Of a DNA stretch of 64,000 nt, positions 1 to 11,466 are shown piece by piece; position 1 is the stretch's first letter, and each line of letters opens with the position of its first letter. The notes beneath the pieces are model-generated. The model was given only the letters and a program-made list of their open reading frames with translations, was not told the DNA's origin and ran no database searches. A program made the translations under genes and the position numbers. Source of the DNA: Sthenelais limicola (taxonomy: Eukaryota; Annelida; Polychaeta; Phyllodocida; Sigalionidae); contig OW804098.1 in the NCBI GenBank assembly GCA_942159475.1, positions 117,577,374-117,641,373 of the forward strand, read 5' to 3'.

Positions 1-721
1 CTAATAATTTCTGAATTTTAGGTTTTATTCCGGCCATAGTAATCGCTCTGTAAAGACCTTAAAATCTTGTCTTATTGTTCAAACAACTAGACTTCAAACA
101 AGCCTGTATTTTGGTAGCCGAATGGTACTTTAATATTTTAAAGAATACATAATAATCGTCGGCCGACGTCCAGTGGAATGGCAGCTGCTAGTAGGCGCCT
201 TGTGAATAATTTAGATATTTTTAGGCCGTTTTCCTTGGCACACAGTGAAACATTATTATGGACATTTTGTTTTTCAAATCGCCAGCCTTTCCCGGCCCCC
301 GGCGCCGTCCAACCCACCGTCCCGTCCCGGCCGTGTATACTGACAGCTCTACACGGCCCAACAAGTAGGGGATGAAAAAAAATCTGCAAAAAAATAGCAT
401 TTCGGCCATAAGATCTTATTTCTTTTTCATGACCCAGATAAACTTGGAAAGTACTCAAAGTAAGCTTGTTATAATAGGAACGTTGAGTAACTTGTCAGTT
501 ATTGACAATATTCATATATTTAGGTATATATTAGTATTTATTGTGTTTATAGTAATACAAAATCCTGATCTCGAAACAGGGTAAAGCAGATGTAATTATA
601 AGACATGTAAGCTCAATAATTCAGTAACATGATAGTAATTAAAGGAAAGTAACATTATTTAGGCCTACTAGTGTTGGATATTTAAACTATAATAAGTTTT
701 TAAAATTCTAACTGTTTGCAG
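1..721. other. Intergenic, no supported gene
   Basis: AT-rich sequence with a small GC-rich patch near 285-345. Short open frames on both strands have no recognisable domain or codon pattern. The last bases, a pyrimidine-rich stretch ending in TTTGCAG at 721, look like a splice acceptor for the possible exon that follows. Confidence 0.5.
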
Positions 722-810
722 GTTCAAATGCATAGGACTAGCAGGAGACTGGCCATAGTAACCATGGTTTCATTGCCAGTGGCCCTTGACAATGATGAAA
801 AAATTGACAG
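722..810 (+). CDS. Possible internal exon, 89 nt
   Basis: The segment is bounded by a good acceptor (TTTGCAG ending at 721) and a strong donor (ACAG|GTAAGT, with GT at 811-812). It is open in the frame starting at its first base, giving about 29 codons, and that frame ends two bases into a codon. The product is not recognised. Joining it to the acceptor at 2035-2036 gives a stop after about ten more codons, so it could be near the end of a gene. The intron between them would consist mostly of the GTACC minisatellite. The only evidence is splice-site quality and an open frame. Confidence 0.22.
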
Positions 811-834
811 GTAAGTTCATTAGTGACTATTACA

Positions 835-1907
835 TCCCCCTGCACCTCCTCCTGTACCACCCCTGTACCTCCTCCTGTACCACCCCTGTATGTCCTCCTG
901 TACCACCCCTGTATGTCCTCCTGTACCACCCCTGTACGTCCTCCTGTACCACCCCTGTACGTCCTCCTGTACCACCCCTGTACCTCCTCCTGTACCACCC
1001 CTGTACGTCCTCCTGTACCACCCCTGTACCTCCTCCTGTACCACCCCTGTACGTCCTCCTGTACCACCCCTGTACGTCCTCCTGTACCACCCCTGTACAT
1101 CCTCCTGTACCACCCCTGTACGTCCTCCTGTACCACCCCTGTACCTCCTCCTGTACCACCCCTGTACGTCCTCCTGTACCACCCCTGTACCTCCTCCTGT
1201 ACCACTCCTGTACGTCCTCCTGTACCACCCCTGTACCTCCTCCTGTACCACCCCTGTACATCCTCCTGTACCCCCTCCTGTGAATCCCCCTGTACCTCCT
1301 CCTTTTCCTGTACATCCCCCTGTACCTCCTCTAGTACGTCCCCCCGTACATCCCTCTGTATCCCCCCTGTACCCCCTCCTGTATCCCCCTGTACCCCCTC
1401 CTGTATGTCCCCTTGTACCTCCTCCTGCATGTCCCCCTGTACCCCCGCCTGCATTTCCCTGTACGTCCCCTATTTCCTCCTCCTCTACGTCTCCCTGTAC
1501 TCCTCATGTACCTCCCCTTTACCTCTTCCTGTACATCCCCCTGTACATCCTCCTGTACGTCCCCTGTACCCCCTCCTTTATCCCCTCTGTACCCCCTCCT
1601 GTACGTCCGCTATACCCCCTCCTGTATCCCCCCTGTACCCCCTCCTGTACGTCTCCCTGTACCTCCTCTTGTACGTCCCCGGTACCTCCTCCTGTACATC
1701 CCCGGTACCTCCTCCTGCACATCCCCCTGTACCTCCTCCTGTACGTCCCCTTTTACCCCTCCTGTACGTTCCCCTGTATCCCTCCTGTACGTCCCCCTGT
1801 ACCCCCCCCCATACCCCCCCTGTACCCCCTCCTGTATGTCCCCCTGTACATTCTCTTCTCCTGTACCTCCTCCTGTACCCCCCCCCCCCCCTGTACCTCC
1901 TCCTGTA
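835..1907. repeat. GTACC/CTCCT minisatellite array 1
   Basis: A tandem array of roughly 15-21 bp units built from CTCCTCCTGTACC and ACCCCTGTAC. The first 450 bp are highly regular and the rest degenerates toward GTACCCCCTCCT. The array is open in several frames on both strands, giving Pro/Tyr/Leu- or Gly/Tyr/Arg-rich translations that result from the repeat and are not genes. The unit contains the palindrome GTAC. Confidence 0.92.
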
Positions 1908-2036
1908 AGTCCCTACAATTATGTAATGTTTTCCGCAATAATTATTTTGGCTATATCCATAGACCTAGTCATCTGCAAATTTGAATATGTTTGCCATGTC
2001 TAAAATATGTAATCAGAAGTTTTCTTATATTTACAG

Positions 2037-2233
2037 GATCTACATCAATATTAGCTCAAGAAGTTGAATCTTATCCAGCAACAGATGCCATGTTTCATCC
2101 CATTCTTTCTCCAGTCTACCAGCAGTCTGGAGCATTCCTATTGAGGGGATACTGTTCCAATGATGATCTACCAGTCTACCATTATTCGGCCTGCTGTATT
2201 ATATATGTGACACATATGTGCAGATTATCTTGA
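2037..2233 (+). CDS. Possible exon after minisatellite intron
   Basis: A convincing acceptor (TTATATTTACAG ending at 2036) precedes about 65 open codons in one frame, ending at TGA 2231-2233. That frame is out of phase with the possible exon at 722-810. The in-phase frame stops after about ten codons. The product is not recognised, and it may be only a 3' untranslated exon or chance. Confidence 0.15.
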
Positions 2234-2382
2234 AATATCATTTGTGATAGAAACATTGAGACTACTAATGTTTCAAAATGGTTAGATACTATTAAATATA
2301 GGTCTGTTTAACTGGTTGTGAACTACAATGGGGATGACATTGTATACTTATTGTCTACTACTTGTCCCTATTCCTCCATCCT

Positions 2383-2606
2383 CCTGTTCCTCCTCCTTTA
2401 TCCCTCCAGTATGCCTCCTGTACCTCCTCCTGTACCTCCTCCTGTACCTCCCCTGTACCTCCTCCTGTACCTCCCCTGTACCTCCTCCAGTATGCCTCCT
2501 GTACCTCCTCCTGTACCTCCTCCTGTACCTCCCCTGTACCTCCTCCTGTACCTCCCCTGTACCTCCTCCTGTACCTCCTCCTGTACCTCCTCCTGTATGT
2601 CCCCAT
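2383..2606. repeat. GTACCTCCTCCT minisatellite array 2
   Basis: A second array of the same sequence class as the one at 835-1907, with units CCTGTACCTCCT. It contains two copies of a ~70-bp higher-order block starting at CAGTATGCCTCC. It is open in several frames because of its composition. Confidence 0.9.
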
Positions 2607-2712
2607 ATTTCAATATTATAGGTAGAAATAAATGATCCTTACTCTTCTTATGATATTTATTTTCTCTGTGGATTTTTAGCATCAACATCGACTCTCAACG
2701 TCTATGATGCAA

Positions 2713-2950
2713 TGGATTTCTGCTATCAACGACTGAAATATTTCAAATTCCATGATGTTGTTATGTTTAAATATGGTTTTACAAGGTTAAGGTGTTTTTC
2801 TCAATGTTATGGAGTTTATATTATTATTGTATTTAGTATCCAAGTTTGCAGGATTTCAGCTATCAACGACTGGCATATTTTAAAACTTCATGAAGTATTT
2901 ATGTATAAATATGGTTCATATTATTGTATTTATTACCCAAGGTTGTGTGT
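2713..2950 (+). repeat. Two-copy tandem duplication, ~137-bp period
   Basis: The phrase GCTATCAACGACTG recurs at about 2722 and 2859. Matching flanks follow both (TATTT...AAA, then a stretch like TATAAATATGGTT), so this is an old direct duplication of about 137 bp. No function is visible. Confidence 0.6.
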
Positions 2951-2960
2951 CATTGTTGTT

Positions 2961-3704
2961 TATGCATCTTGACAAATGTATATTGTTCAAATCTGGTGCT
3001 GATATCAAGCAGTATTACCTGCAGAGGGAATAACCTCTTTTTTACATTGATGTGATATGCAAATAAATGAGTAAACTGTTTATAGTGTAACCATTGTCTT
3101 GTCTTCACTTGCTTAAATTTCGCCGATAATAACTCATCTTTTTTCATACAGCATGGTACAGTACAGTACAGTAATTACATTATAATATTGGATATAAGTG
3201 AACCATAATTAAAGCTAATATTTTCCGTTTTCACCCCCGTGAAATTGACCATCCCCGTCCCCCCCGCGAAATTGACCGCCCCCCGTCCCCCCCCTGAAGC
3301 CTGGCCCACGACGCTCCCTCTGCGCTAAAAATAGATTTCTGAGTGCAAAAAAAGCCTGTTCTATTGCAGTCACATAGCGTTTTCATTGCGCAATGGCTAT
3401 TGCGTTCACATAGCGCAATAAGTGGTTACACCCATTGCGGTCCCATTGCACAATCATTGCGCTATGTGAACGCAATAGTGAGTGCAATAATTGCACTCAA
3501 ATGCCCATAGGGTGATTAAGACACATGATTCCTCAAGTGTTTGAGTGACATGATAACGATTAATGTTGGACTTTCTCAAGTGTTTTGATCATGAGTCAGA
3601 CCTAAAGTTGCATTGTCAGCTATTACGACTAAAAAAATCTTACCAAATTTACTCTGCTTATATTATAGGATATAGGACTAAATTCATGTTCTGCTACTGT
3701 AATA
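2961..3704. other. Non-coding stretch with short inverted repeat
   Basis: No gene seen. The segment holds a C-rich patch (3230-3295) and a perfect 21-bp inverted repeat, with arms at 3399-3419 and 3456-3476 (ATTGCGTTCACATAGCGCAA and its complement). Related ATTGC-rich sequence surrounds it. It could be a decayed MITE or a cruciform-forming site. Confidence 0.5.
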
Positions 3705-4057
3705 TGTGATGTGTTCCAGGAAAAATGAGTCACAGGTCGCAAAATTGATATTTTTCAAAGTGTTTTTTTTTACAAGATCTCTTATTGGAATGTTCTGATG
3801 TTTAGGGGCTTTAGAACTTATAGTAATATGAATCCATGTCGCAATTTTCATGGCATTGTATTAAATATATGCTATCGTTTTGAAGGCCTTCGTATGAAGT
3901 ATATTTAATAACTTTACTGGTAATTATCCATCCAGAAAAAATTGCAAATTTTGTTTTCAAAAGTAAAATATCAAACATAAATTACCATTTCGAATATGGT
4001 GATATCTCCGAATCAATATTTTGCGACTTATGAGTCATTTTCCTAAAACGGATCACA
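3705..4057 (-). mobile_element. MITE family A copy
   Basis: The element is bounded by the family A terminal inverted repeat: 5' TGTGATGTGTTCCAGGAAAA..., and 3' the complement ending GGATCACA. The interior matches the other family A copies in reverse orientation. It is flanked by TA on both sides (3703-3704 and 4058-4059), a 2-bp target duplication. It has no coding capacity. Confidence 0.85.
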
Positions 4058-4555
4058 TAATCAACATATTTTGAAGTCGAATTAGCAGAGAGAAAACGGC
4101 CGGCGCTGAACGATAGAAAAAAAATAGTGGACCCATTCCAGGAAAGAATGTTGGCGGTTTTCCTCAATTCTAATAAAATTGCTTAAATAAGTTAAATATC
4201 AATAGGTTAGTAAAGCACGGAAAAAAAAGTAGAACAATCTTTTGTTTTTGACCAAATTAACTTAGGGTAAAGTTTGAAAAAACTATTTCCAAGCCCAGAA
4301 AGGCCAGAAAGATTTCAGGAACATATTTTATATCAAATTAAAGCTTGGACGATTTCCTATCCAATTATGCATGCTGTATGGTGGTCAGTTTTGCGACATA
4401 TCTTGAAAATCGAGCAAACCCGCCGATTACGAATGCCGCGAAATCCCACTATATTTCCACTATTGCACCCCCTCCCTCCGTTTGTGCTATGCTATTACCT
4501 TGTGTTACAGTGACAGTTGTGTGGGAGGAAATCAACTACTGGAATAGCCTTACAT

Positions 4556-4721
4556 ACACGGCGGGAAAACCGAAAATCCGAAAGTAGTGCACATATCCAT
4601 ACGCGAGAGTTGTTCGGCAAGTAGGCCTAAGTAGTTCTGTGTTCAAAGCGTAATTAAACAATAAACACCTTTTTTATTCTTGATAAATGTACCTTTGGAT
4701 TGAACGGAACCTAACAATGAT
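4556..4721 (+). repeat. Dispersed repeat R, interrupted copy
   Basis: This sequence, from ACACGGCGGGAAAA to CTAACAATGAT, matches 46776-46935 with modest divergence over about 160 bp. The match stops where the foldback element begins. The expected continuation (CAACGATTCACTC) appears only on the far side of that element at 11467-11479. This copy therefore records the insertion. Confidence 0.75.
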
Positions 4722-5935
4722 CAACCAATGCAGCACTTTCCCTCCCATAACTTATGGGGTTTCTCTCTCTTGTCCCCCCCATTATATATGGGCTTAAAGT
4801 GGACAAATAAGGGTTTGTCCCTGACCCACCATAGCTTATCATGGGAACACTTGGCAGTCCCTCCTCTCCTCTCACCCTCTTCAGCCCACCATAACTTATG
4901 GGTGGGCCACCACAACCCTACTCCCCTCTCCCCCTCCATTGCCCACCATACCTTATGGGTGGGACACCACAACCCTCCTCCCCTCTCCCCCTCCATTGCC
5001 CACCATACCTTATGGGTGGGACACCACAACCCTCCTCCCCTCTCACCCTCTTCAGCCCACCATACCTTATGGGTGGGACACCACAACCCTCCTCCCCTCT
5101 CACCCTCTTAAGCCCACCATACCTTATGGGTGGGACACCACAACCCTCCTCCCCTCTCACCCTCTTCAGCCCACCATACCTTATGGGTGGGACACCACAA
5201 TCCTCACCACCTCTCACCCACCATTGCCCACCATACCTTATGGGTGGGACACCACAAGCCTCCTCCCCTCTCACCCTCTTCAGCCCACCATAACTTATGG
5301 GTGGGCCACCACAACCCTCCTCTCCTCTCACCCTCTTCAGCCCACCATACCTTATGGGTGGGACACCACAATCCTCACCACCTCTCACCCACCATTGCCC
5401 ACCATACCTTATGGGTGGGNNNNNNNNNNNNNNNNNNNNNNNNNNNNNNNNNNNNNNNNNNNNNNNNNNNNNNNNNNNNNNNNNNNNNNNNNNNNNNNNN
5501 NNNNNNNNNNNNNNNNNNNNNNNNNNNNNNNNNNNNNNNNNNNNNNNNNNNNNNNNNNNNNNNNNNNNNNNNNNNNNNNNNNNNNNNNNNNNNNNNNNNN
5601 NNNNNNNNNNNNNNNNNNNCTCTCCCTCCTTTGCCCACCATATCTAATGAGTGGGCCACAACAATCATTACCACCTCTCTCCCTCCTTTGCCCACCATAT
5701 CTAATGAGTGGGCCACAACAATCATTACCACCTCTCTCTACTTTGCCCACCATATCTTATGAGTGGGCTATCACAATCCTCACCCTCCTCTACCCATAAT
5801 ATCTTATGGGTGGGCCACCACAATCCTTCTCTCCTAGCACCTTCTTCTGCCCACCATAACTTATTGGGGGTCATCACACTCCTCCTCTTATTGCACCTTC
5901 TTGTGCCCACCATAAGTTAGGGGGGGGCTATCTTA
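4722..5935 (+). repeat. Left inverted arm, 57-bp tandem repeats
   Basis: After ~135 bp of unique terminal sequence, 57-bp units run in tandem. Each contains the imperfect palindrome CCCACCATAMCTTATGGGTG followed by a C/T-rich spacer (CTCCTCCCCTCTCACCCTCT). Units before the gap are nearly identical, while those after it are more divergent and slightly shorter. The long Pro/Tyr/Trp-type open frames across it are repeat artefacts. Confidence 0.9.
5420..5619. other. Assembly gap, 200 N
   Basis: A run of exactly 200 Ns inside the 57-bp repeat array. The round size suggests a placeholder, so the true number of repeat units in the left arm is unknown. Confidence 0.99.
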
Positions 5936-6865
5936 ATTCCTCCTCTCCTAAATATATACCAACATTAAAATTAATAAATAAATTAGTAAATACACCAACC
6001 AAAAGCAAGCTAATGGTTAATAACATTTCAGACATGAAACATGCATAAATCTATTCTATTGCTAATAACCCTGTATTATAATATCCCAAAAGTTCTCCAT
6101 GCCAGATTCTGAGTTTTTGGGAACTGTTCCTGACAGTGCAAAGCTTATGGAGCCGACGGCCTGGCTTCATTTTAATGGTCATTTAAATAGACAATTTATT
6201 TGATGAATGCTGAATCTTCAGTCACAACAATGATTTTTGATTAAACCAAATCGCTGGAATCTTTTGATTCCAAATCTACCACTTTCTAACTTTTGAGGAA
6301 TTCTAATTATCCACGATTGAAAATAAATAGATAAATTAAAACAAATAAAATATTATCTTCTACATTTAGAATCAAGTCGCTGATATCAATCAATATAGAA
6401 TGATATGCCCTAAAATTTCCTTTTCTTGATCTAAGATGTCAGTGCATTATTTTAAGAGTTATTAGCAAAACGCCTCATAATGGTCAAGGTCAAAGGTCTT
6501 TATATTTTATTTAATCATTATTTTTCCACTAGAATTTTCCAATGGTGAACTTCAAAAAGAGGGTTTGAAGGGTTCAAAATTCAAATCGTTCTCCTAGATT
6601 AGCTGTTTAAGCTATCAACAGGCAAGTTTTTCCCAAAATGCAGGAACCTGTGGGCTATTAAGAATACCTAAGGATAATATTCTAAAGTGCGTTTGAAAAA
6701 ATGTCAAAATTTCATGTGAAATATGGCCATTTGTACATTGTTTTGACTTGGCCCATATGTAGGCCTACTTAATTTAATTTTTTTCGCCATAATTATATCT
6801 TCTGAGAAGAAGAAGTGTCATGTTGTGCCTAGCCATGTATAGGGGCGGCGGAACAGATAACATAT

Positions 6866-6922
6866 TGGGGGGGGGGCAAACTTTTTTTGGTGTGTGTGGG
6901 GGGGGGGGTGGGGGGGGGGGGG
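6866..6922. repeat. Poly-G / GT-rich low-complexity tract
   Basis: Three guanine runs (about 12, 12 and 13 bases, interrupted by AAACTTTTTTTGGTGTGTGT and T) on the plus strand. This is a potential G-quadruplex region inside the foldback centre. Confidence 0.85.
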
Positions 6923-8149
6923 AGACTGATTAATACTTCTCCCTTTTTTCGAATCAATGTAGATTGATAAATTTCGTAACTTGTAAATTGGAAATAAGAT
7001 TGATACATACATACAAGATCGCTATACAGTAATGAAGTTCAGCCAATCATCAAGAACAATACATTTCTTACTGATTCTCTTCGTTTTTACATAAATGATG
7101 TTTAAACTTTCTGACTTTTAATAATATTCATGATTATGTTGAGAGGGTGAGGAATTCGATGTACTAAAGAAATATATTTGAATGGCCAATAGAAGGTATG
7201 GGGTTGAGGGTATTTTTCGATTAATGAAAAAAAGAATTAATTGGCTTATTTAAGGGATTAATTATTTATGGTGGCATTTGTAGACATTAATTCAGATTGT
7301 TCACAAACAAATTGCATAGAAGTTAGGAATATATATTATATTCTTAAGAAAACCCGCTTCACAGGCATCAACCAATTGCTTCAACGGGCATCACCACAAT
7401 CAATACTGGTTTGCGTTACCTTCTATCACCATCAGAATTGTTCAAACATATTATTAGAAAAACTGGCTGTTGTGATCACTATAATAAAACAATTTTCGTT
7501 ATCAAATATCGTTTGCCATCTTTACTGGTGATTCACAGGGCATGTCCGAACTTTATAAATACCTAAACTCAGATGTAAACAATGACCACTTTTAATTGCA
7601 TTCGCCATATGTGATGAGGTAACGCATGTTACGGGGATCAGTGTCCCACCCGTGACTTGGGCAGTTAGCTATGCCCCCCACCGTTACCTACACCAGTAAA
7701 GCATTTGTGACCCATTTTCACCATGACTCACCCCCTGCCTGCACCCCCGGCCCTATACTCAGTGTTCTGAGTGTTGGGTACATACACTTTCCCTCTGGGA
7801 AAATTCCAAAAATGGCCGCATGGGGAACATGCTTTGACGTTTTTGTAAATAACCCCTAGAATATAATATTTAGAGCTTAGATAATATTAAACCAGTTTTA
7901 GGGGACAAAATACCTGTTCGTTTTGTATATAACTATGTGTCTCTCTGCCGGTAATAGTCCGCTGAGATATGGTGCTTCAAAAGTAGGGTTTTTTTTGTCA
8001 AATTTTGTTTTTCTGGGAGGAGGTGCATACTGCTAGGTGGCAGCAGGCGTCCTGTCTGACATCTAATTTATAATGAAGATATAATGAGAGAAATATATAT
8101 AAGGGTTCCCAACCAAGAGGTCAGATTTTAGCTACATTACTAGTAGATT

Positions 8150-8328
8150 ACCTTTGTTTTCAAAATTGAAATATCAAACATAAAATATATAAGTAGTTAT
8201 TATATGTTAAGTACCCTGTTTTATTTTACTATCATTAGAATCCCCTTGACCTCACCTGTTCAAATATGATGACTTTTCAAAAATCCCTTTTCTGTAACTT
8301 GTGACTCATTTTCGTGATACACATCATA
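8150..8328 (-). mobile_element. MITE family A fragment
   Basis: The 3' half of a family A element: an internal region like AATATCAAACATAAA..., a stretch like ACTATCATTAGAATC, and a terminal CTTGTGACTCATTTTCGTGA followed by ACACATCA. The other terminus is missing. Confidence 0.6.
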
Positions 8329-8642
8329 TATAATATGCGCAGAAAATCACAATACTAATATTGTCCAAATAAGTCCAAATTGAACAAAACTACAGCCAGA
8401 GTATAAGGCTGAAAACTGTTGCGATGTGTCAACATGGATTTGAATAGCAAATCTTGTCAATCTTTGCAGTACAAAAGATGAATTCTTCAGAGAAGAACAT
8501 AATATTAATACTTCAATGTTTAAAATTACTCTATTGAAACTGAACCAAGACTGTACCAAAATATACGGGGGGGAAAGTGATGGAAAAAAGTTATATTTAT
8601 TAATGATTACTTGTTTGAAGGGTCTTCATAAGAGGGTGAAAC

Positions 8643-8860
8643 TGACAGAAAACGTACAATTCACCTCACCAATCCCCTCAAAATAACCCTAATTTAGGAC
8701 ATAAATCAGGTTCAAAATACTGTTCAACATACGCAGACGGATTCATTGAATGAATACAATACAGGATATTGTCATTATTTATCATTTCTCACTCTAATTT
8801 GAGCAGAATTTGAGAGAGGTGTAGAATTTTAGATTGTGCATTTTCTGAAAATCTGACCCA
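8643..8860 (-). mobile_element. MITE family B copy, diverged
   Basis: The ends are GACAGAAAACGTACAATTC and the complement-like TGCATTTTCTGAAAATCTGA followed by CCCA. The interior has the family B landmarks (CACCAATCC.CTCAAATAACC, then GTTCAACATA...CAGA). The divergence indicates an old copy. Confidence 0.7.
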
Positions 8861-9120
8861 AGAGCTTCCTTGTAATAAAACAGGATTTAAATGGAAAGAA
8901 TTGCAATTATCGTGTTAAATAATACCTTAATTAAGTAATTTGTATCAATGCATTAATTGATTTGAGATGACATCCAAAAGGACAAATTTTAAAAGCAGAT
9001 TTTGAATGTTCCTTATGATCTGGTTTACCGAGTTTTTTTGCATGCTTTCATTATGTTCGGTCAAATGAAAATTCAAATAGGGCTAGCTAGTCATTAAAAG
9101 TCAGTTACTCTGATGTTAGC

Positions 9121-9286
9121 ATAAAACAAGTATTAAGTTAACTAATGATCTATATAACTATTCATCTATTTAACTTTACAATTAGTGTCAACTTAATGTA
9201 GCTACCTGGCGTTTCCAATGGAAACGTTTTCTCAGAATCGAATACTTGTATCAGATGTCAAGATATAGTTACTGTGATACAATGGA
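9121..9286 (+). repeat. 165-bp direct repeat, copy 1
   Basis: Matches 9590-9754 over its whole length, with conserved AAACAAGTATTAA, TTTACAATTAGTGTCAA and AATACTTGTATC. It includes the near-palindrome GCGTTTCCAATGGAAACG. The two copies are 469 bp apart inside the foldback centre. Confidence 0.75.
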
Positions 9287-9589
9287 CAATACATTTTGGC
9301 CTATTCGAGAAGGAATTTATATATCAGACAAAAATTGTCCTTTTTTTTCATGCATTAAAGATATTTGATTTGTTTATGATAGATTTTCATTTAATTCTCT
9401 TTCTTTTCATATTGTTTGAAAATCACTATATTTTCCATATATAGTACATAACTTGATAGATAGAATCAAGAAAAAATAGCCAAATACCAGATCCCCCACC
9501 CCCCCACCCCCCACTAATGATACTACAAATGATATTGAAGTTGAGGTTTCTCATATATATCCTGGCTATGAGTGGTAGGAATAAAGAAG

Positions 9590-9754
9590 TAAAACAAGTA
9601 TTAACTCAACTAATGATCTATTTAATTATTTATCTATTAAACTTTACAATTAGTGTCAATTTACAGTAGCTACCTGCGTTTCCAAAGGAAACGTTTTCCT
9701 CAGAATCAAATACTTGTATCCGATGTCAAGTTATAGTTACTGCGATTCAATGGA
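9590..9754 (+). repeat. 165-bp direct repeat, copy 2
   Basis: Second copy of the repeat at 9121-9286, with the palindrome variant GCGTTTCCAAAGGAAACG. The pair could be a tandem segmental duplication, or termini of a small element with ~303 bp between them. No LTR signature (TG...CA with primer site) is seen. Confidence 0.75.
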
Positions 9755-10140
9755 AAAAGAGAAGAAAAAAAAACTAAATAAACCTGAACTGTGAGATGGA
9801 CACTCGTTGTGATAGCTGCCTAGCCATGCTTCAGAGAGTGAAAGAGGGAAAGAGAGATTGGGGTAATGGGTAAAAAGCAAGGGAGGGAGGGAGGGAGGGA
9901 TAGACTGGAAGGCAAGGGAGGGATAGAGCCACAATGTTGGTGTGCACCCAACCATGACTGGGTAAGGGTGAGGGTTATTACATAATAACCAGAGGGGGGC
10001 AATATGGTGCAGGGAGCATGTGCCAGCATGGAGTGGAATATGGTGGAGGTGAGAAATGGGTGGTACATGGGCAGAGCAGAAATGTATGACTGATCAAGTG
10101 GAATAGATAAGGCAGGCGAAATGATGTCATCTGATTTAAA

Positions 10141-11466
10141 GGCCCAACCATAAGTTATAGTGGGCTGAAGAGGGTTAGAGGAGAGGAGTGTTGTTGCAGC
10201 CCATCCATAAGTTATGGTGGGATGAAGAGGATAATAGGAGAGGAGCATTGTGATGGCCCTGCCATAAGTAATGGTGGGTTGAAGAGAGTTAGAGGACAGG
10301 AGGATTGTGGTGGCCCACCCATAAGTTATGGTGGGCAGAAGAAGGAATGAGGAGAGGAGGATTGTGGTGGCTCAACCATAAGTTATGGAGGACAGAAGAA
10401 GTCATGAGGAGCGGAGGACTGTGGTGACCCACCCATAAGTTATGGTGGACAGAAGAAGGTATGAGAAGAGAAGGATTGTGGTGGCCCACTCATAAATTAT
10501 GGTGGGCAGAAGAGGGGGAAAGAAGAGGAGGATTGTGGTGGCCCGCCCATAAATTATGGTGGGCTGTAAAGGGTGAGAGGAGAGGAGGATTGTGGTGGCC
10601 CTCTCATAAGTTTTGGTGGGCTGAAGAGGGTGACAGGAGCGAAGGATTGTGGTGGCCCTCTCATAAGTTATGGTGGGCTGAAAAGGGTGAGAGGGGAGGA
10701 GGATTGTGGTGGCCCACCCATACGTTATGGTGGGCTGAAGAGGGTGAGAGGGGAGGAGGATTGTGGTGGCCCACCCATAAGTTGTGGTGGGCTGAAAAGG
10801 GTGAGAGGAGAGGAGGATTGTGGTGGCCCACCCATAAGTTATGGTGGGCTGAAGAGGGTAGGAGGAGAGGAGGATTCAGGTGGGCCACCCATAAGTTATG
10901 GTGGGCTGTAAAGGGTGAGAGGGGAGGAGGATTGTGGTGGCCCACCCATAAGTTATGGTGGGGTGAAAAGGGTGAGAGGGAGGAGGATTGTGGTGGCCCA
11001 CCCATAAGTTATGGTGGGCTGAAGAGGGTGAGAGGAAAGGAGCATTGTGGTGGCCCACTCTTAAGTTATGGTGGCTGAGAAGGGTGAGAGGAGAGGAGGA
11101 TTTAGGTGGCCCACCCATAAGTTATGGTGGGCTGAAGAGGGTGGAAGGAGAGGAGGATTCAGGTGGCCCACCCATAAGTTATGGTGGGCTGAAAAGGGTG
11201 AGAGGGGAGGAGGATTGTGGTGGCCCACCCATAAGTTATGGTGGGCTGAAGAGGGTGAGAGGGGAGGAGGATTGTGGTGGCCCACCCATAAGTTATGGTG
11301 GGCTGAAGAGGGGGAGAGGAGAGGAGGGACTGCCAACTGTTCCCACGATAAGCTATGGTGGGTCAGGGACAAACCCTTGTTTGTCCACTTTAAGCCCATA
11401 TATAATGGGGGGGGACAAGAGAGAGAAACTCCATAAGTTATGGGAGGGATAGTGTGTCATTGGGTG
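10141..11466 (-). repeat. Right inverted arm, 57-bp tandem repeats
   Basis: Reverse-complement counterpart of the left arm: tandem units of CCCACCCATAAGTTATGGTG plus a GA-rich spacer, becoming more uniform toward the outer end. It finishes with the unique ~135-bp terminus. Open frames rich in Trp-Trp-Ala-Glu or His-His-Asn-Pro are artefacts of the repeat. Confidence 0.9.

Larger units (their letters stand above)
5936..10140. other. Foldback interior, non-coding
   Basis: No credible coding region in 4.2 kb. It contains poly-G runs (6866-6922), a family A MITE fragment, a diverged family B MITE, a 165-bp direct repeat pair (9121-9286 and 9590-9754), a C-rich patch near 9490-9512 and a small GGGA repeat near 9885. 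The insertions show that the centre has been colonised by other elements, so the foldback is not very young. Confidence 0.6.
4722..11466. mobile_element. Large foldback-type transposable element, ~6.7 kb
   Basis: Two long inverted arms (4722-5935 and 10141-11466) enclose a non-coding 4.2-kb centre. The outermost ~135 bp are unique and inverted, matching closely: CCCTCCCATAACTTATGG..., then TTAAAGTGGACAAA and CCCTGACCCACCATAGCTTA. Inside them the arms are 57-bp tandem repeats. The ends read CA-CCAATG on both sides. The flanks CAATGATC (4715-4722) and CAACGATT (11467-11474) form an imperfect ~8-bp target duplication. An uninterrupted copy of the target occurs at 46776-46935. This architecture matches foldback elements such as Drosophila FB and sea urchin TU. 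A ~8-bp duplication and CA...TG ends would also fit hAT. No transposase is seen, so the element is non-autonomous. Confidence 0.72.

Noticed and set aside
820..1984. Several 150-360-codon ORFs in the GTACC minisatellite
   Set aside because: Open on both strands and in several frames with simple periodic translations; repeat-driven.
4721..5799. Repetitive ORFs in the foldback arms (and 10289-11452)
   Set aside because: 57 is a multiple of 3, so every frame repeats without stops. The translations mirror the DNA repeat and run through the N gap.
4722..11466. Autonomous transposon with its own transposase
   Set aside because: The 4.2-kb centre has no ORF with any transposase character; the longest frames are under ~90 codons outside the repeats.
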